In this document: positions 17,857 through 27,826 of the stretch, in pieces
Numbering within the stretch: the stretch's first letter is position 1
Layout: the number at the start of each line of letters is the position of its first letter
Source: Streptomyces radiopugnans
GTDB taxonomy: Bacteria > Actinomycetota > Actinomycetes > Streptomycetales > Streptomycetaceae
DNA length: 64,000 nt
Reading direction: 5' to 3'
Assembly: GCF_900110735.1 (NCBI RefSeq)
Contig: NZ_FOET01000019.1
Coordinates: 1-64,000, forward strand
Notes under the pieces: generated by a model
The model's database searches: none
What the model was told of the DNA's origin: nothing
The model's input: the letters and a program-made list of their open reading frames with translations, nothing else
Position numbers and translations under genes: made by a program

Positions 17857-18702
17857 TCAGACCCGGGCGCGGCGGACGTCGATGTTGCCGTAGCGGGTCC
17901 GGGCGCGGATCTCGACGGTGTCCTCGGTCCCCTCCGGGGCCTCGGAGGCGGTGAGCGTGTTGCGCACCTGCCCGCGGCCGGAGCTGACGTCGAGCCAGGC
18001 GGCGGTGCCCTCGCGGACACCGACCTCGATGGCGCCGTAGGAGGTCTCCAACTGGACCTTCCCGCGGGCGACTTCGGCGACGCGCAGGGTGCCGTGGGCG
18101 GTGGTGGCGACGACCGGCCCCTCGGCGCGTGTGATGTCGATGTCGCCGTTGGCACCGCTGACCCGCAACTCGCCGGTCGCGGTGCCGACGGTCGTGGTGC
18201 CGTGCGAGTTCTTCAGGACGGCGGAACCGTGTACGGCGCCGACGCGCAGGCTGCCGGAGCTGGTGGTGATCTCGGCCGGGCCCTCGACCCGGTCGACGGT
18301 GATCGAGCCGTGTGAGGCCGTCAGCTTCAGCGGACCGGTCGCGTCGAGGCGGACGTCGCCGGACGAGGTCTTCACCCGGACCTCGCCGAGCCGGCCCTCA
18401 CCGAGCACCTGGGCCCAGGCGCCGGTCAGGTCGACGTGCGAGTCCGCGGGCAGTTCGACCGTCACATCGACGATGCCGGTGCGCCCGACGAGGTGGCGCC
18501 GCCTGGGCGTCCTGACGGTCAGGGCGCCGCTCGCGTACGTGACCTCGGTCTGCTCGGCCGCCCGTACGTCCTGCTCCCGCTTCGGGTCGCGGGGCCGCAC
18601 CTCGACGACGGTGTCGAGGCGGTCGCCGGCGGTGAACCGGATGGAGCCGGCCTCCACGTGAGCCGTGGCCGAGATCGGTTCGGGTGTGTCGAAAGAAGGC
18701 AT
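17857..18702 (-). CDS. DUF4097-family beta-repeat protein
   Basis: 281 residues, no signal peptide. The middle is built of regular short beta-strand repeats ending in SSG, SHG or ANG turns (for example VKTSSGDVRLDATGPLKLTA and AEITTSSGSLRVG), the pattern of DUF4097 beta-helix proteins. Function is unknown. In Streptomyces this family is commonly found next to an RHH regulator and a DrrAB exporter, the arrangement seen here (85 bp to the ATPase gene). The ATG at 18702 lies behind an AGGAGG site. Confidence 0.85.
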   Translation of the reverse strand: MPSFDTPEPISATAHVEAGSIRFTAGDRLDTVVEVRPRDPKREQDVRAAEQTEVTYASGALTVRTPRRRHLVGRTGIVDVTVELPADSHVDLTGAWAQVLGEGRLGEVRVKTSSGDVRLDATGPLKLTASHGSITVDRVEGPAEITTSSGSLRVGAVHGSAVLKNSHGTTTVGTATGELRVSGANGDIDITRAEGPVVATTAHGTLRVAEVARGKVQLETSYGAIEVGVREGTAAWLDVSSGRGQVRNTLTASEAPEGTEDTVEIRARTRYGNIDVRRARV

Positions 18703-18793
18703 GGCTGTCCCGTCCTCCTGGGTCTTCGGGGCGTCCCCGCTGGTGGGACGTGGTGTGGGTGAAGTGGTGCGGGCGCAGGGCGCCGGGCGCGGG

Positions 18794-19309
18794 TTAGCGC
18801 ACCCAGCCGGTGTAGCTCTGCCCGATGGTCTGGGTCCTCTCCGCCGGGCGGGGACGGCCGCCGCCGTCGAGCGCGGCCGACACGGCGCGCACCAGCCACG
18901 CGTTGACCGACAGGCCCTCGCGGCTCGCGGCCTCCTCGGCGCGTGCCTTGAGATGGGCCGGCAGGCGCAGGTTGACGCGGGCGGTGCCGCCCTCCTCGCC
19001 GTCGGCCGGGGCCGGTGCCGCGATCGGTCCGGCGGGTGCGGAGGGCTCGGCGGGGGCGCCGCCGACGGGCGGCGGCGTCACCACGAAGTCGGGGTCGAGC
19101 CCGCGCAGCCGTACGTCGACCGAACCGGGAGCGAGTTCGCGGGTGATCTCGTTCATCGCGGCGGAGAGCACGTTGAGCATGGTCAGCCGGGCCGCCGACT
19201 CCAGGGGGGCGGTGAGCCTCTCGGCCAGCTCGCGGGCTTCGCCACCGCCGGCCTCGGCGGCCACCGCCAGTTCGCGGCGGAGGGTGTCGACATACGGGGT
19301 GAGGTCCAT
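18794..19309 (-). CDS. Ribbon-helix-helix (HicB/Arc-like) DNA-binding protein
   Basis: 171 residues. The N-terminal half is helical (LTPYVDTLRRELAVAAEAGG onwards). A Pro/Ala linker leads to a C-terminal RHH domain: TARVNLRLPAHLKARAEEAA, then SREGLSVNAWLVRAVSAAL. Such proteins are often labelled HicB-family antitoxins, but no toxin gene is adjacent, so a transcription regulator is more likely. The promoter region immediately upstream holds an 18-bp perfect palindrome 11 bp from the start codon and more copies of the same half-site. No Shine-Dalgarno is seen, so the message may be leaderless. Confidence 0.85.
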   Translation of the reverse strand: MDLTPYVDTLRRELAVAAEAGGGEARELAERLTAPLESAARLTMLNVLSAAMNEITRELAPGSVDVRLRGLDPDFVVTPPPVGGAPAEPSAPAGPIAAPAPADGEEGGTARVNLRLPAHLKARAEEAASREGLSVNAWLVRAVSAALDGGGRPRPAERTQTIGQSYTGWVR

Positions 19310-19319
19310 GGCGCTATGT

Positions 19320-19523
19320 TGGCACCATGTGGTGCCATGTGCAAGCCCGAATGGCGCCTCGTGTGGGCGGGATGCAGGAGCGGCACTCTGATCTGCGAGA
19401 ACGCCAGGAGTTCGGCCCGGGTGGTCGTGGTGTCATGCATGCCCACGTAGTCCTGGGGACATTGAGTGGCGCCATTGGGTGCCATCTGGCGCCTGCTGGC
19501 ACCGGGTGGCGCCATTGGGTGCC
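19320..19523. promoter_or_regulatory. Cluster of TGGYRCC operator-like repeats between RHH gene and tap
   Basis: 19320-19337 is the perfect palindrome TGGCACCATGTGGTGCCA. A lone TGGCGCC lies at 19352-19358. TGGCGCCATTGGGTGCC occurs exactly twice, at 19467-19483 and 19507-19523, 40 bp apart, with further half-sites at 19487-19493 and 19497-19503. All share a TGGCGCC/GGCACC core. One end abuts the RHH gene start; the other lies about 215 bp before tap. The arrangement suggests cooperative binding, most simply by the RHH protein, controlling both divergent units. Confidence 0.75.
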
Positions 19524-19736
19524 GTTATGGCTCCTCCCTGTCGCCCGGCCCCGCCGGCGCGAACCCGCCTCCACCGGAGCGGGCGGACACGCGCTCGGGG
19601 TCCGGCGGCGCGGGGACCGGCGGCCGTGTGCGCTTCCGGCCCCCTTCGCGGGATGGAGGACAGGGTTAAAGGAGCTGGTCAGGAGGCAACGAGGGAAAGG
19701 GTCGGATCTGATAGCTTCCGGGCGGAGGTGACAGGC

Positions 19737-21872
19737 GTGCCCACCGAGGAAGAGCTGTTCGCGTCCGTCGACGCCCTGCTGGAGGAGGAGCCGCAACTGC
19801 CGCCCCCGGCGGAGCGGGCCCGTCTGCGGGAGGCCGCCGGAATCACCCAGGCCCGTCTGGCCCAGGCGATGAAGTCGACGCTGCAGACGGTGAAGAACTG
19901 GGAGAACGGGCGCGCGGAGCCGAGGCCGCCACGACTGCAGGCGTACCAGCGGCTGCTGGAGGGCTGGGCGGCGAAGTACCCCAGGCTCGACGCTCCCTCG
20001 CCCCCGTCCGCTCCGGCACCGGAGACGACGACTGCGGCCCCCGCCCCCCGGCAGCCGGCCGCCGCACCCGCGTCACCCCCCGCGGCCGCCGAACCCCCGG
20101 CCGGGCCGGAACCCGCCGCCGCACCGGATGCGGAGCGGCCCGCCGCGCCCGCCTCCCCTCCCGCGCCGCCACGCCGACCGGCACGCGAGCGGCCGGTGCC
20201 GAACATCGCCGCCGCCCCCTACCGGCACGGCCCGCTGGCCGTGCTGGACGGCGACGGCATCGCATACGGCGCACAGGGCATCCTCCTGGAGTGCCCGGCC
20301 ACGACCATCCCCGAACTGGTGGAGTGGACGCTGACCGAATCCGGCCTGGGCGCGCCCCGGCTGCACCGCGCGGGCAAGGACTCCGACCCGCTGATCGTGC
20401 TCACCGCCTCCGCGGCGGTGAGGCTCGGCCTGCCCGAGCGCCTGGAAGGGCGCGAGGCCCGCCGCACCCTGCGCCTGCCCGACGACCACCCGGTGGTCAA
20501 GCAGCTCGCCAAGGCACGGTGGAAGCTCACCAAACGCGGCTTCGGCCCCTGGGCCCGCGTCTACCGCCCCGCGCAGGGCGGGCAGCGGCAGTGCGTACAG
20601 CTGGCCGTCCTGCCCTGGGACGCGCTCGACGCGCGGGCCTGGCCCGGTGCCGCCGGTCTGCCCCCGGCCCGGCTCGCCGACGCCCTGGGCCTCTACGCCA
20701 CCCGGGTCATCACCCCGCGCGGCTCGACGGCCGTGACCGGGCTGGAGCTGATGACCGCCCTGCGCCCGCCCACCCGGGCCGTGCGGGACGCCGAAAGCGG
20801 CGCCTGGGTCTCCGGCCGCAACCCCGGGTCGCTCGGCACCGACCCGGTCGACCCCGCCCCGCCCGAGGCTCCCGCCGGGCACCCCGTCGCCCAGGGCTGG
20901 GAGGGAGGGTTCCTGGACGAGGAGGTCTACCAGTGGGTCCGCGACGTCGGCCTGCTGTCGGACGCCGAGTGCCTGCTGCCCTTCGCGGTCGGCCTGGACA
21001 TCAACACCGCGTTCCTGGCCGCCGCCGCCCGCCTCACCGTCGGCCTGTCCGGCCCCGAGCACGTCACCCGCCCGGTGTTCGACAAGAAGATCCCCGGCTG
21101 CTGGTACGCGGACCTGTCCCACATCGACCTCGACCCGCGCCTGCCCTCACCCTTCACCCCCACCGGCGAGCGCCCCACCGGGCCGGCCTGGTACGCCACC
21201 CCCACCGTCGCCTACGCCCAGGAGCTGGGGTACGACGTCCGGCCCGCCGAGGCGTACCTGCGCCGGGAGACCGGCGCGTACCTCGACCCCTGGCACGACC
21301 GGCTCAAGGCCGCCTACCTCGACACCCTCGCCGACCTCGGTGTCACCAAGGACCTCACCGACGCCGCCTTCCTCGCCGCGATGGAACGCCACAGGCAGGC
21401 CGACCCGGCCCTGGCCATGGTCCTCACCGCGATCAAGGCCACCGTCAAGGGCGGTATCGGCAAGCTCCGCGAGCGCCCCCAGGGACGCCACCACCGGGAC
21501 GGGGAGCGCTGGCCCGCCCTGGAGCGCCCGACCTGGCGCCCCGACATCCGCGCGGCCGTCATCTCCAGGGCCCGCGTCAACATGCACCGCAAGATGCTCA
21601 GGACCGCCGAGGCGACCGGCCTGTACCCCCTGGCCGTCCTGTCCGACTGCGTGGTCTACCCCAGTCCCGGCGAGTCGCCGCTGGACTTCCTGCCCTACAC
21701 CGCCTCCGGCAAGCCACTGCCCGGTTCCTTCCGCCTCGGCCCCAGCCCGGGCCTGTGCAAGGTCGAGGGCGTGGCGCAGCTGGCCTGGGCGGTCGACCTG
21801 ATGGAACAGGGCTACAACCCCGCCCGCCACATCAAGGACGGCGTCGACGCCGTCCTGGACGAAGGAGAGTGA
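19737..21872 (+). CDS. tap: Telomere-associated protein Tap
   Basis: 711 residues. The N-terminus carries a helix-turn-helix (REAAGITQARLAQAMKSTLQ, residues 31-50, then VKNWENGRAEPRP), a Pro/Ala linker (about 83-150), then a large domain. Tap binds telomeric 3' single-stranded overhangs and brings the terminal protein Tpg to linear Streptomyces ends; it has also been reported to add deoxynucleotides to Tpg. I see polymerase-B-like motifs: GLDINTAF (Asp421), AIKATVKGGIGKL (565-577) and LAVLSDCVVY (Asp637). GTG 19737 is chosen because GGAGG lies eight bases upstream and it begins PTEEELFASVDALL; upstream codons look non-coding. tpg follows after 3 bp. Confidence 0.93.
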   Translation: MPTEEELFASVDALLEEEPQLPPPAERARLREAAGITQARLAQAMKSTLQTVKNWENGRAEPRPPRLQAYQRLLEGWAAKYPRLDAPSPPSAPAPETTTAAPAPRQPAAAPASPPAAAEPPAGPEPAAAPDAERPAAPASPPAPPRRPARERPVPNIAAAPYRHGPLAVLDGDGIAYGAQGILLECPATTIPELVEWTLTESGLGAPRLHRAGKDSDPLIVLTASAAVRLGLPERLEGREARRTLRLPDDHPVVKQLAKARWKLTKRGFGPWARVYRPAQGGQRQCVQLAVLPWDALDARAWPGAAGLPPARLADALGLYATRVITPRGSTAVTGLELMTALRPPTRAVRDAESGAWVSGRNPGSLGTDPVDPAPPEAPAGHPVAQGWEGGFLDEEVYQWVRDVGLLSDAECLLPFAVGLDINTAFLAAAARLTVGLSGPEHVTRPVFDKKIPGCWYADLSHIDLDPRLPSPFTPTGERPTGPAWYATPTVAYAQELGYDVRPAEAYLRRETGAYLDPWHDRLKAAYLDTLADLGVTKDLTDAAFLAAMERHRQADPALAMVLTAIKATVKGGIGKLRERPQGRHHRDGERWPALERPTWRPDIRAAVISRARVNMHRKMLRTAEATGLYPLAVLSDCVVYPSPGESPLDFLPYTASGKPLPGSFRLGPSPGLCKVEGVAQLAWAVDLMEQGYNPARHIKDGVDAVLDEGE

Positions 21873-21875
21873 CCC

Positions 21876-22430
21876 GTGGGCGAGATCGACGACGCCCTCG
21901 AGCGCGCCGAGGCGGAGGCGTTCACCCGCAACCCGCCCAAGTCCCTCCAGGCCCGGATCAACTTCCTGCTGAGCAAGCTCAAGACCACCCGGGCCGTCGC
22001 CGAGGAACTCGGCGTCAGCCAGCGCTCGGTGGAGCGCTACCGCCGGGGCGACCGCAAGAGGCCGCCCCGGCACATCGCCGACCGCATCGACGCCGCCGTC
22101 CGCGCCCGCTGGCAGCCCCTGGTACGCAAGCGCCGCCGCCGCGAGGCCGCCACCACCGGCGGCATCACCATCGAGACCCGCGCCCGGTTCGGCTACTCCG
22201 CCCCCATCGGCTCCACCGACGACCCCCGCCTGCGCCGCCTGACCGTCCACCTCCCCCCGGCCTACGCCGACCGCCTCTTCGCCGCCCGGCAGCAGGGGGC
22301 CGGTGACCAGCAGCTGCGCGACATCGTCGCCGAAGGACTCCAGGAGGAGTACTTCCGCGACGGCGGGCGCCGCGCCGACCGCCTCGAAGTCGCCTTCACC
22401 GACATCGACTACATCGACGTGTCCTTCTGA
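21876..22430 (+). CDS. tpg: Telomere terminal protein Tpg
   Basis: 184 residues, the same size as characterised chromosomal Tpg proteins. Tpg is covalently attached to the 5' ends of linear replicons and primes end patching. Visible: a helix-turn-helix (RAVAEELGVSQRSVERYRRG, residues 39-58), a basic stretch (VRKRRRRE), an amphipathic region, and Thr114 in IGSTDDPR, the position reported as the priming residue. GTG 21876 has a GGAGAG site overlapping the end of tap, so the two are coupled. An intact pair means this replicon, or another in the cell, is linear with Tpg-capped ends. Confidence 0.95.
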   Translation: MGEIDDALERAEAEAFTRNPPKSLQARINFLLSKLKTTRAVAEELGVSQRSVERYRRGDRKRPPRHIADRIDAAVRARWQPLVRKRRRREAATTGGITIETRARFGYSAPIGSTDDPRLRRLTVHLPPAYADRLFAARQQGAGDQQLRDIVAEGLQEEYFRDGGRRADRLEVAFTDIDYIDVSF

Positions 22431-22476
22431 GCGCCCGGCCCGCCGCCGTCACGGCGGCGGGCCGGGGTCCCGCCGG

Positions 22477-24885
<2,409 letters not shown>

Positions 24886-25020
24886 CGTCTCTCCGTATCC
24901 GTTGGGCGGGGCCTTCTTCGCGGCCCTCCGGTGTCGCCCGGTCCTGTCCGGCCCGTTCCGGGCACGTACGTTCCGGTCTCTTTCGTCGGCGCTGTCGCGC
25001 CCGGTCCACGGGGCCCGGCG

Positions 25021-25175
25021 TCACCGTCCGCGGGGCCGGGCGAAGCGCGGCATCCCCTCGAACGCGGCGTCACCGCGCACCCCGGGCCGAGCACGTCCCG
25101 GTGGAGGGCGAGCGCCTCGTCGTGGTCGCCGGCGGCGATGAGGCACTGCCGGAGCCCGGTGTCCACGAGCCTCAC
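25021..25175 (-). pseudogene. Remnant of a VOC/glyoxalase gene, frameshifted and truncated
   Basis: GTG 25175 overlaps the AraC stop (GTGA), a normal coupled start. The first frame reads RLVDTGLRQCLIAAGDHDEA and then LALHRDVLG, the usual first strand and helix of a VOC domain. After DVLG the similarity shifts by one frame to VRGDAAFEGMPRF, as expected if about one base was lost near 25090. It then ends at TGA 25021-25023, after only about 50 residues of a 130-residue fold. The metal-ligand-bearing remainder is gone. Confidence 0.7.
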
Positions 25176-25597
25176 GCTACGGACGGGGGAGCGGGTTTCG
25201 CTTCTCCGTTCCTGGCCGGTCGCGTGTGGATCTTGGCGATGCAGGCCGGTACGGCGGCCCCCTCGTCGTGCCGCCGGGCCCGGTAGGCGCTCGGGCTCTC
25301 GCCGACCAGCTCGGTGAAGCGCGAGCTGAACGACCCCAGCGAGGTGCAGCCGACCGCGAAGCAGACCTCCGTCACCGACATGTCCCCCCGCCGCAGCAGC
25401 GCCTTGGCCCGCTCGATCCGGCGCGTCATCAGATAGCTGTACGGCGTCTCCCCGAAGGCGGCGCGGAAGCTGCGGGAGAAGTGGCCCGGCGACATGAGGG
25501 CGGCACGCGCCAGGGCCGGGACGTCGAGCGGCTCCGCGTAGTCGCGGTCCATCCGGTCACGGGCCCGGCGCAGCCGGACGAGATCCTCCAAGGTCAC
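25172..25597 (-). CDS. AraC-family transcriptional regulator
   Basis: About 141 residues: essentially only the double helix-turn-helix AraC domain. The first HTH is LDVPALARAALMSPGHFSRS; the second is MSVTEVCFAVGCTSLGSFSS, followed by the family motif FTELVGESPSAYR. No ligand domain. This short type is typically co-transcribed with a VOC/glyoxalase-like gene, and indeed a decayed VOC start overlaps its stop codon. GTG 25597 (TLEDLVRLRRARD) is used; an ATG at 25618 is possible. Confidence 0.85.
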   Translation of the reverse strand: MTLEDLVRLRRARDRMDRDYAEPLDVPALARAALMSPGHFSRSFRAAFGETPYSYLMTRRIERAKALLRRGDMSVTEVCFAVGCTSLGSFSSRFTELVGESPSAYRARRHDEGAAVPACIAKIHTRPARNGEAKPAPPSVA

Positions 25598-26027
25598 ACG
25601 ACCACCATCCCACGGCACCGGGCATCACCGGCACTGTTTCCGGCACGCGGCGGAGCACCTCGCCGGGTGGCACGCCGGCCGGCTCGGTGAAGCGGGCCGT
25701 GTCGGTGAAGCGGGCCGTGAAGGCGCCCGGCGAGGTGCGGCCGGCGGGGGAGCGGGCCTCGGCGACGCCGAGGCCGCCGCGGAGCAGCAGCGCCGCCGCC
25801 CGCTCGATCCTGCGGGCCGTCAGGTACGCGTACGGTGACCGGCCGTAGGCCAGGCGGAACTGACGGGCGAGGTGCCCGGCGGGCATGCCCGCACCGCGGG
25901 CGAGCGCCTCGACGTCCAGCGGCAGCGCGTACTCCCGGTCGATCCGGTCGCGGACGCGGCGCAGTCGCGCGAGGTCCTCCAGGCGCCGGGCCTGGGCGAG
26001 TGCGCGCCCCCACGCGGGGTGGCACAT
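25557..26027 (-). CDS. Degenerate second AraC-family regulator
   Basis: 156 residues. The first HTH (LDVEALARGAGMPAGHLARQ) and RRIERAAALLLRGG are well kept and parallel the neighbouring AraC gene. The second HTH is degraded: the normal EVCFAVG segment reads EARSPAG, and FTARFT is duplicated in a 6-residue tandem repeat. The tail VPVMPGAVGWWSCDLGG has no AraC character. The 3' end overlaps the next AraC start by about 40 bp. ATG 26027 has a good AAGGGAG site, so it may be expressed, but DNA binding is probably impaired. A pseudogene call is reasonable. Confidence 0.6.
   Translation of the reverse strand: MCHPAWGRALAQARRLEDLARLRRVRDRIDREYALPLDVEALARGAGMPAGHLARQFRLAYGRSPYAYLTARRIERAAALLLRGGLGVAEARSPAGRTSPGAFTARFTDTARFTEPAGVPPGEVLRRVPETVPVMPGAVGWWSCDLGGSRPAAPGP
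25684..25719. repeat. Perfect 18-bp tandem duplication inside the second AraC gene
   Basis: TCGGTGAAGCGGGCCGTG occurs at 25684-25701 and again at 25702-25719. It is in frame and duplicates six residues (TARFT plus one) in the second helix-turn-helix of the degenerate regulator. Confidence 0.9.
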
Positions 26028-26138
26028 GGGAGAACTCCCTTCGTCGGCGACCGGGCGCCGGCCGCCGCGGCCGTCACGGCGGAGCGGCCGGCGCCCGGCC
26101 GACGCCCGGCCGGATCGGCCGCACGGCGGATCGGTGGC

Positions 26139-26549
26139 TCAGCGGAGTTCCTGGATGCGGATCAGGTTGCCCGCGGGGTCGCGGAAGGCGCAGTCGCGGA
26201 CGCCGTACGGCTGCTCGACCGGCTCCTGGACGACCTCGGCGCCTTTGGCCTGCACCTTCTCGAAAGTGCCGTCGAGGTCGGGGGTGGCCAGCAGGATCCA
26301 GCCGTAGGTGCCCTTGGCCATCATCTCGGCGATGGTGCGGCGCTCGTCCTCGGTGATCCCGGGGTCGGTGGCCGGCGGCGCCAGGAGGATGGACGTGCCG
26401 GACCGGCCGGCGGGGCCGACGCTGATCCAGCGCATCCTGCCCTGCCCGACGTCGCTGCGGACCTCGAAGCCGAGGACGTCGCGGTAGAACGCCAGGGACG
26501 CGTCCGGGTCGTCGTGCGGGAGGAAGGTCGTGTGAATGGTGATGTCCAT
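26139..26549 (-). CDS. VOC-superfamily (glyoxalase/bleomycin-resistance-like) protein
   Basis: 136 residues, one complete VOC unit: DITIHTTFLPHDDPDASLAF at the start with YRDVLGFEVRSDVG, MRWISVGPAG in the middle, and GVRDCAFRDPAGNLIRIQEL at the end. These are metal-binding lyases, isomerases, dioxygenases or drug-binding proteins; substrate unknown. It is the intact counterpart of the decayed VOC gene at 25021-25175 and lies just upstream, on the same strand, of the degenerate AraC gene. ATG 26549 is preferred over a GTG three codons earlier; neither has a strong ribosome site. Confidence 0.87.
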   Translation of the reverse strand: MDITIHTTFLPHDDPDASLAFYRDVLGFEVRSDVGQGRMRWISVGPAGRSGTSILLAPPATDPGITEDERRTIAEMMAKGTYGWILLATPDLDGTFEKVQAKGAEVVQEPVEQPYGVRDCAFRDPAGNLIRIQELR

Positions 26550-26631
26550 GCAGGCCACGCTAGAAGCACTCCGCGGTCCGCGCTTCTCCGTTCCTGACCG
26601 GTTTCCCGGCCGGTTTCCCGGCCGGTCCGGT

Positions 26632-26979
26632 TCACCCGGCGGGCAGGGCCTCCCGCATCGCCCGCGCGGTGGCGGCCGGGTCGTAGCCCTCGGGGACGCC
26701 CTCGACCAGGATGATGTCGCCGGCGATGTGTCGGGACCGCAGCGGCGCGATCTCCCGGTAGGCCGGTGAGTCCCACCAGGCGCGCGCCTCGGCGATCCCG
26801 GGGAAGGCGATCATCACGACGTGCCCGGGCCAGCTCCCCTCCTTCACCTCGTGCTGCGCGGCGTGCACGAGGAAGCGGCCGCCGTACGGCTCGAAGGTGG
26901 CGGGGATGTGCTCGATGTACTCGGCGATCTCCGGGTGCGGGGCGGCTTCCCGCAGATGGGCTATGGCGTAGGCGGGCAC
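26632..26979 (-). CDS. DUF1330-family protein
   Basis: 115 residues. The family pattern is visible: PAYAIAHLREAAPHPEIAEY, then a conserved FEPYGGRFLVHA, IAFPGIAEARAWWDSPAYRE, and RSRHIAGDIILVEG. DUF1330 proteins are small ferredoxin-like-fold cytosolic proteins of unknown activity. GTG 26979 is selected because AAGGA lies eight bases upstream and the preceding codons look non-coding. Confidence 0.87.
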   Translation of the reverse strand: MPAYAIAHLREAAPHPEIAEYIEHIPATFEPYGGRFLVHAAQHEVKEGSWPGHVVMIAFPGIAEARAWWDSPAYREIAPLRSRHIAGDIILVEGVPEGYDPAATARAMREALPAG

Positions 26980-27034
26980 GATGGTTCCTTCCGGCCGGCG
27001 GGGCTCCGTACGCGGGTGATCCTGGCATCCGCAC

Positions 27035-27107
27035 GCGCCGGAGGCGATTACCCCTCGGGTCATCGCCTCCGGCGCACGGCGCGGGCAGGCCGGCCGCCGC
27101 GGCCGGC
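27035..27107. terminator. Paired hairpins downstream of the MacB-like operon
   Basis: A perfect 14-bp stem, GCGCCGGAGGCGAT (27035-27048) with ATCGCCTCCGGCGC (27062-27075), closes on 13 bases. Beside it, at 27089-27107, is a short 8-bp GC hairpin. On the minus strand both follow the ABC operon's last stop and precede the DUF1330 gene, as expected for tandem terminators. The 14-bp repeat could also be an operator for DUF1330. Confidence 0.6.
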
Positions 27108-27127
27108 GGGGGCTCCGGCGGCGGTCG

Positions 27128-27826
27128 TCAGGACGCGCGGGCCTGCCCGGCCGCGGCGGGGATGCGCAGCCGCCCGTCGCGGATCTCGGCGATCCGGTCG
27201 GCCGCGGTGAGGTGGGCGCGGTCGTGGGTGACCAGGACGGTCGCGGTGGCCTGCCGGCGGGTGAGGCGGGCGATCAGGTCGACGACGGCGGTGCCGCGTT
27301 CGTGGTCCAGGGCGCTGGTGGGCTCGTCGACCAGGAGGACGGTGGGGTCGTTCATCAGGGCACGGGCGATGTTGACGCGCTGGCGCTGGCCGCCGGAGAG
27401 CTGGTGGGGGCGCCGGTCCGCCAGGTCGGCCAGACCGACCGCGTCGAGCAGGTCCATGGCCCGGCCGCGGGCCCCGGCCGGGGAGCGTCCGTCGATCCGC
27501 GCCATGACCTGGAGCTGTTCGGCGGCCGTGAGGGAGGGCAGCAGGCTGGGCTGCTGGAAGACGATGCCGATTCCGCGTCGGCGAAGCTCGGCGAGTTCCG
27601 CGCGGGTCATGCCGGTGGTCGTGATGCCGTCGACGGTGACGGTGCCGCGCTCGGGGGTGATGAGGGTGGCGGCGACCGCCAGCAGGCTGGACTTGCCCGA
27701 GCCCGAGGGCCCGACGACCGCGGTGAGGCTGCCCCCCGGCACGTCCAGGGAGACCCCGTCGAGGGCGGTCAGCCGGGAGCCGCCGTCGGGGTAGGTCAGG
27801 GTGACGTCGGTCAGGTGCAGGCTCAT
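27128..27826 (-). CDS. ABC transporter ATPase (MacB/LolD-like)
   Basis: 232 residues, standard single-domain size. Walker A VVGPSGSGKSSLLAV, Q-loop IGIVFQQPSLLPSLTA, signature LSGGQRQRVNIARAL, Walker B VLLVDEPTSALD and H-loop VLVTHDRAH are all present. It partners the FtsX-like permease encoded just upstream; the ATG overlaps the permease stop (ATGA). MacB-type pairs export peptides, lipoproteins or antibiotics, often as cell-envelope stress defences. The divergent two-component genes are its likely regulators. Confidence 0.94.
   Translation of the reverse strand: MSLHLTDVTLTYPDGGSRLTALDGVSLDVPGGSLTAVVGPSGSGKSSLLAVAATLITPERGTVTVDGITTTGMTRAELAELRRRGIGIVFQQPSLLPSLTAAEQLQVMARIDGRSPAGARGRAMDLLDAVGLADLADRRPHQLSGGQRQRVNIARALMNDPTVLLVDEPTSALDHERGTAVVDLIARLTRRQATATVLVTHDRAHLTAADRIAEIRDGRLRIPAAAGQARAS

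Noticed and set aside
18794..19309. HicAB toxin-antitoxin system
   Set aside because: The RHH protein resembles HicB-type antitoxins, but no small HicA-like toxin gene is next to it; neighbours are a DUF4097 protein and tap.
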